Shown here: piece by piece, positions 60,501 through 64,000 of the stretch | Numbering within the stretch: the stretch's first letter is position 1 | Layout: the number at the start of each line of letters is the position of its first letter | NCBI RefSeq assembly: GCF_947623445.1 | Contig: NC_135242.1 | Coordinates: forward strand, 8,928,001 to 8,992,000 | Source: Clavelina lepadiformis | Lineage: Eukaryota > Chordata > Ascidiacea > Aplousobranchia > Clavelinidae | Direction of reading: 5' to 3' | DNA: 64,000 nucleotides | The notes under the pieces: generated by a model | The model's database searches: none | Told to the model about the DNA's origin: nothing | What the model saw: the letters and a program-made list of their open reading frames with translations, nothing else | Translations under genes and position numbers: made by a program

Positions 60501-62105
60501 AAAACAAATACTTGGTCACGTCATAACACCAATTATTATAATCTGACAAAATTATGACACAGTATTGCATAAAAGCAACTTGTATTTTTATAGCGCTCAA
60601 ACAAAAAAGGCAGCAAGTTATAGCAGTTAACAAATGCTTGGTCTTTTAGTTGTTTGTACAGTATGCTGTTGCATAATGCTTCAACCATTTTTAAAAACAG
60701 AAAACAATGCAATTCCGTTCAATTTTATTCTCTGCACTTAATTGGACCAATATGCCAGTTTTGATTTTGTCCGATCAAGCTGGGCTGACGACAATTTTTA
60801 ACTTTGTGACCTTTCTGAGCGGCTTAAGAAAATTAACCATAATAGAAAAGTGAGGCAGCCCCACGCACAAGATTTATCAATATGCCTACTGTAAAGTACG
60901 GCAGATTTGGACGGGAAATTGTGCAATTGTGAAAGCAAGACACTATCTGCATGTTCATAATTTTGGTATCTCTTTGGTACAAAATGGTATCGTAAAGGTG
61001 ACAAAATGCCCAAAATACGAACCTCCGCCCTAAAAATAAGGACGAAAGTGAAAATAAGGACATTTCTTAGAAAAAAGGACAAACATATTTTCTAAGACAC
61101 GGACCTTTAAAATAAGGACAAATCTTAGAAATAAGGACGGTATGGCAACCCTGCTTATATCTTTATTTATCATAAATTCGCTTTCAAATAACTAACTTTT
61201 ATTTATTGTAAATCAAAGTGAAAATAAGTTTGTAGTGTACATTGATGAACTTTGTGCATGCAGCTGTCACACTTTTCATTAAGAACCGAGTGCTTGCAAA
61301 TTTGCTTTTATTTTAACACTGATTTATAACAAAGAAAAGTTGTTTGAATGCTAAATTATGATAAATCAAACCAAGAGCAAAGTTTTGTAACTTTAGAACC
61401 ACGTTGTATTTTGACCAGTAGGTGGTAAATAGCTAAACTTACTTATAAATTTTATCAGTCAGTTCCCTACTTTAAAGTTCTCTTTCAATGCACCAGATAA
61501 ATGAGATCCGTCAATACAGCGTAATACTTCTAATACAGCCCAGAATATGGGGCAATTCTCAGATCAGACTAACTTTCATTAGGGCCCTCAAATGATGAGT
61601 ACGGAAAAATCCAAAGAAAATTCAAGTGAGTTAAGACGCAAATTTTAGCATGATGCCGTATGATAAATCCTTAATTCGTTGTTCATTTATTACTAAATAT
61701 AATGTGCGGACTGCAGGTTGTTGAAGATCGTTTGTGCAGACGCTACACTTTCCTCTACGGTTGGTTTTAACAAGGTAAGCTACACTGTTTTTAAATTTTG
61801 CCCTGGACCTGAAATTAAATATCAGAATGCTAGAAATTTAAAAAAGAACCAACGTGGGCTAATAATTTTTATTGTTAAGTAGTGCACGTGCGATCGAAAA
61901 AATCTTACCACCTGAAACAAGATGGCAGCCGTATCTCGGAAAGCAAAGGGTCTATTCAGTTAAGTGGTCTACTAGCAAACTTTCATGTTATCCTAGAACA
62001 AACTCAGCAGTTTCTTTTCGAAATAAAACAAACTATTTCTTACCAAAAACGGGAACCGCGGCCGTATTTTCGCGGATGAGAATTCCAAATATTTTGGTGA
62101 CCCAT
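57564..62105 (-). CDS. RPS29: 40S ribosomal protein S29 (uS14), 3 exons
   Basis: Exons on the minus strand: 62105-62044, 57893-57794, 57572-57564, phases consistent, 56 residues as in human. It reads [20 protein letters not shown], Cys, [33 protein letters not shown], then LD and stop in a 9-base last coding exon, the same split as I recall for mammalian RPS29. The protein sits in the 40S head near the mRNA channel. Most eukaryotic S29 proteins bind zinc with four cysteines (21, 24, 39, 42). Here 24 is Thr and 39 is Ser. The gene is otherwise intact and keeps its introns, so it is not a processed copy. A short pyrimidine run (CTTTCTTT) lies upstream of the ATG, as expected for a ribosomal protein gene. 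Intron 1 contains a piggyBac remnant. Confidence 0.95.
58175..60130 (+). mobile_element. Decayed piggyBac DNA transposon in RPS29 intron 1
   Basis: The interior is recognisable piggyBac transposase (about 58218-59700): a Ser/Asp-rich N-terminus, [79 protein letters not shown], and a Cys-rich tail CYMCKKHVC. The three catalytic Asp positions (ICDS, CDNF, GVDI) are kept. The frame is broken by a shift near 58565, a deletion with a frame change near 58800, and further shifts near 59500-59600. GATAGAnACATGTTGATTAC recurs near both ends (58182 and 60087), and a GGGGTCAAT palindrome lies near 60040. A flanking TTAA duplication was not confirmed. It runs opposite to the host gene. Confidence 0.85.
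60780..61153. mobile_element. hAT-like MITE end (CAGGGTTGCCATACCGTCC)
   Basis: The right end, read inverted, is CAGGGTTGCCATACCGTCC followed by repeated AATAAGGAC/TTAGAAA motifs. This resembles the TAGGCTTACCATACGTCCC end of the 38469-38779 element. The left end is uncertain. Confidence 0.45.
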
Positions 62106-63470
62106 CTTCAAGCGCGTTCTATGACCAAAGAAAGAACTAACGCAACTCACGCCAATAACTGTCGACTAGAAAAACTCTACCACCAGCGGCGGACGAGACT
62201 TTAATAACACTATTAATAATTATTTGAAAGGATAACGAAAAATGGTAACGAAACTAACGAAAAATGACTACTGTATTAGAAAAATAATTATTTTTAATAC
62301 GGCTGCTTCAGTAGCATCTTCGAAATTTCTTTAAAAAAAAATTAACTTAAAAAATAAACTTGCATTACGCATTTAACAGTAACTTGTTAATTGATTTAGA
62401 AGCCTTCGGTAATGACGCAACATCACCTACGACTTACAACTTTTTTTGGTTAGCAATAAAAGTCAAACTTTGTAATCTGCAAGAAACGAAAATGATAAAG
62501 TTACCCCCTACAGTTTTCTCAAGATGAAATTTAACCAAAAGTACTTTTACTTGCAAACTCTGTTTCCCGCATAAAATGTTCGTGTTATTAAACATCTTGC
62601 TTTTTTTACATATTTTCTTTCTCACAGCCTATTCTAAAACCTGCTCGTAAACGAAGATAATTTCGATGTGTCACAGCCTAATTTACCTACTAAAGCGATA
62701 ATAGGCTGATCTTTATACTAAATAATTTGATATATTTGAACTCTATAACTTGCTTTTCGATAAAAGTTTATTTTAAAAGATTGGTGCTAGATAGGCGGAG
62801 TCGTAACCAAAACAGCGGGTACTATTGTTGAATAGCAGCCTGTTACTCATTGGTCCTCAGTGACTGACTGGCTGCTGTTGATGATGTAACACCAGGCTCG
62901 CTACTGGTGTAGCAATAAATAGCAGTTTAGATTTTCATATAATTATAATTTATAAGTGGATGGCTGTTGTGGACATTTTTCCAAGAAAAGTGTAAATAAT
63001 TTTTAAAAAAGAATATATTTAAAGATTGGTCGAGTGGGTAAGGATAGAGTTATTTATGTTCATTGTTTACGTCTTGATTACCCTTGGGTTTGGTATAAAC
63101 AAACAGTGTGTATACGTCATAGTTGGCGAATCTACTTTTCATCGCAAGTAGGCCTACCGTAGTAAGGAAAATAGAGGCATGATTTTCTAATGGCACTATT
63201 ATACTTTTTATTTGATTTGTACTCTTTATCTTGTAATATACTTGTGGGCGTCATCATTGTGCTCTCTCTTGGCCACAGAAACGGGATTCCAGTACCTTGG
63301 ATATAGTTTCTTTTGTGTGGTTATCTTTAACCATCTATTTGTTGTGCACTTAAGATTGTCATATTAATCGAACCAACGATATAACCAACGTTCTTTATAT
63401 CGTTGATCGAACCAAGTCACTATAGTTTTTCTTTCGTTAGTACCCGTGTCTTATAATGTTGGGGAACATT
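62106..63470. other. Upstream region of RPS29 and gene-free DNA
   Basis: The first bases are the RPS29 5' leader and promoter. Beyond that no exon, RNA gene or clear element was recognised. A short palindrome (AACGATATAACCAACG, then CTTTATATCGTTG) lies near 63375-63405. Confidence 0.45.
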
Positions 63471-63474
63471 TCCT

Positions 63475-63975
63475 CTACGTCTTCCAACTGGTTCCACGAC
63501 AATTAACCGTGGGAAATGGACCACGAACAAACTAACCGGGGACAACTGACCGTGACGTAAATTGACCGCGAACAAACTAACCGGGAACAAACTGACCGTG
63601 ACGTAAATTGACCTAGACCTAGAACCAACTGACCGGAATGAAAATTGACCGGAAGGTAAATTGACCGTGCAAGTGCTGAATTATTGTGTTTAAGTTGATG
63701 GTAGTATATTATATGTAAAGTAAATGTTTGTTTGTAATTATTTCCTTTTTTTAACAAAATTTATTTTTATTTCAATACAAATTGAAACATTTATTTGAAT
63801 AAACAAAAAGACTTCCGGAAATACGAGTAATACATTAAAAGAACTTCGCTGCAAAACACATATGACCATACACTACTACACATTTGATCGCCGGCCAATT
63901 TGTTGCCGATCAGTTGATGAAGACCAATTGTCGGCGGTTAATTTGTTCACGGTCAATTGACGTGATCCTCTTCCA
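63475..63975. repeat. Cluster of AATTGACCG / AACTGACCGTG repeats
   Basis: Between 63500 and 63670 the units AACAAACTAACCGGG, AACTGACCGTGACGTAAATTG and AATTGACCGG recur many times. Inverted forms (GTTAATTTGTTCACGGTCAA) return at 63925-63960. TCTTCCAACT occurs at both margins (about 63480 and 63969). This suggests a non-autonomous transposon of about 0.5 kb with repeated subterminal motifs. Confidence 0.6.
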
Positions 63976-64000
63976 ACTATGTAGTTGTTTTTTTATTTGT

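Overview
The window looks like nuclear DNA of an invertebrate chordate, most likely a solitary ascidian (tunicate). This is an inference from gene content, not from a database match. It holds a MASP-type complement protease, a fused IQCJ-SCHIP1 gene, a sigma-class GST and RO60. Genes are split into many small exons with AT-rich introns, and short DNA-transposon remnants are dense. Exons below were read by eye. Each listed junction has GT/AG ends and a matching reading phase, which is why most models carry high confidence.

Layout: (1) 1-529, the end of a ribosomal DNA fragment (5.8S, ITS2, start of 28S with an internal gap). (2) 3857-25327 (+), one long IQCJ-SCHIP1 gene with 13 coding exons and two alternative first exons. 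Its 11 kb central intron is full of repeat remnants. (3) 27866-29808 and beyond (-), ANKRD49, facing away from (4) 31456-38051 (+), RO60 (TROVE2). (5) 40381-46933 (+), a MASP-like protease with CUB-EGF-CUB-CCP-CCP-S1 architecture. (6) 47652-49730 (+), a sigma-class glutathione transferase whose first intron carries a pogo-like element. (7) 49731-53600, repeat-rich DNA. (8) about 53600-57300 (-), a tandemly duplicated locus of small exons without a sustained reading frame. Its introns carry four C/D-box snoRNAs predicted to guide methylation of 18S rRNA at the position equivalent to human Um627. (9) 57564-62105 (-), ribosomal protein S29, with a decayed piggyBac transposon in its first intron. 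(10) 62106-64000, no gene seen, ending in a cluster of TGACCG-type repeats.

The points most worth a second look are these. The duplicated snoRNA locus has a built-in empty site for a transposon insertion. The MASP has a changed activation site (His at P1) and Ser at position 189 of the specificity pocket. RO60 has lost the first Asp of its metal-binding motif. RPS29 has lost two of four zinc-binding cysteines. An IQ exon of IQCJ is duplicated in inverted orientation. The IQCJ-SCHIP1 locus has three apparent starts.
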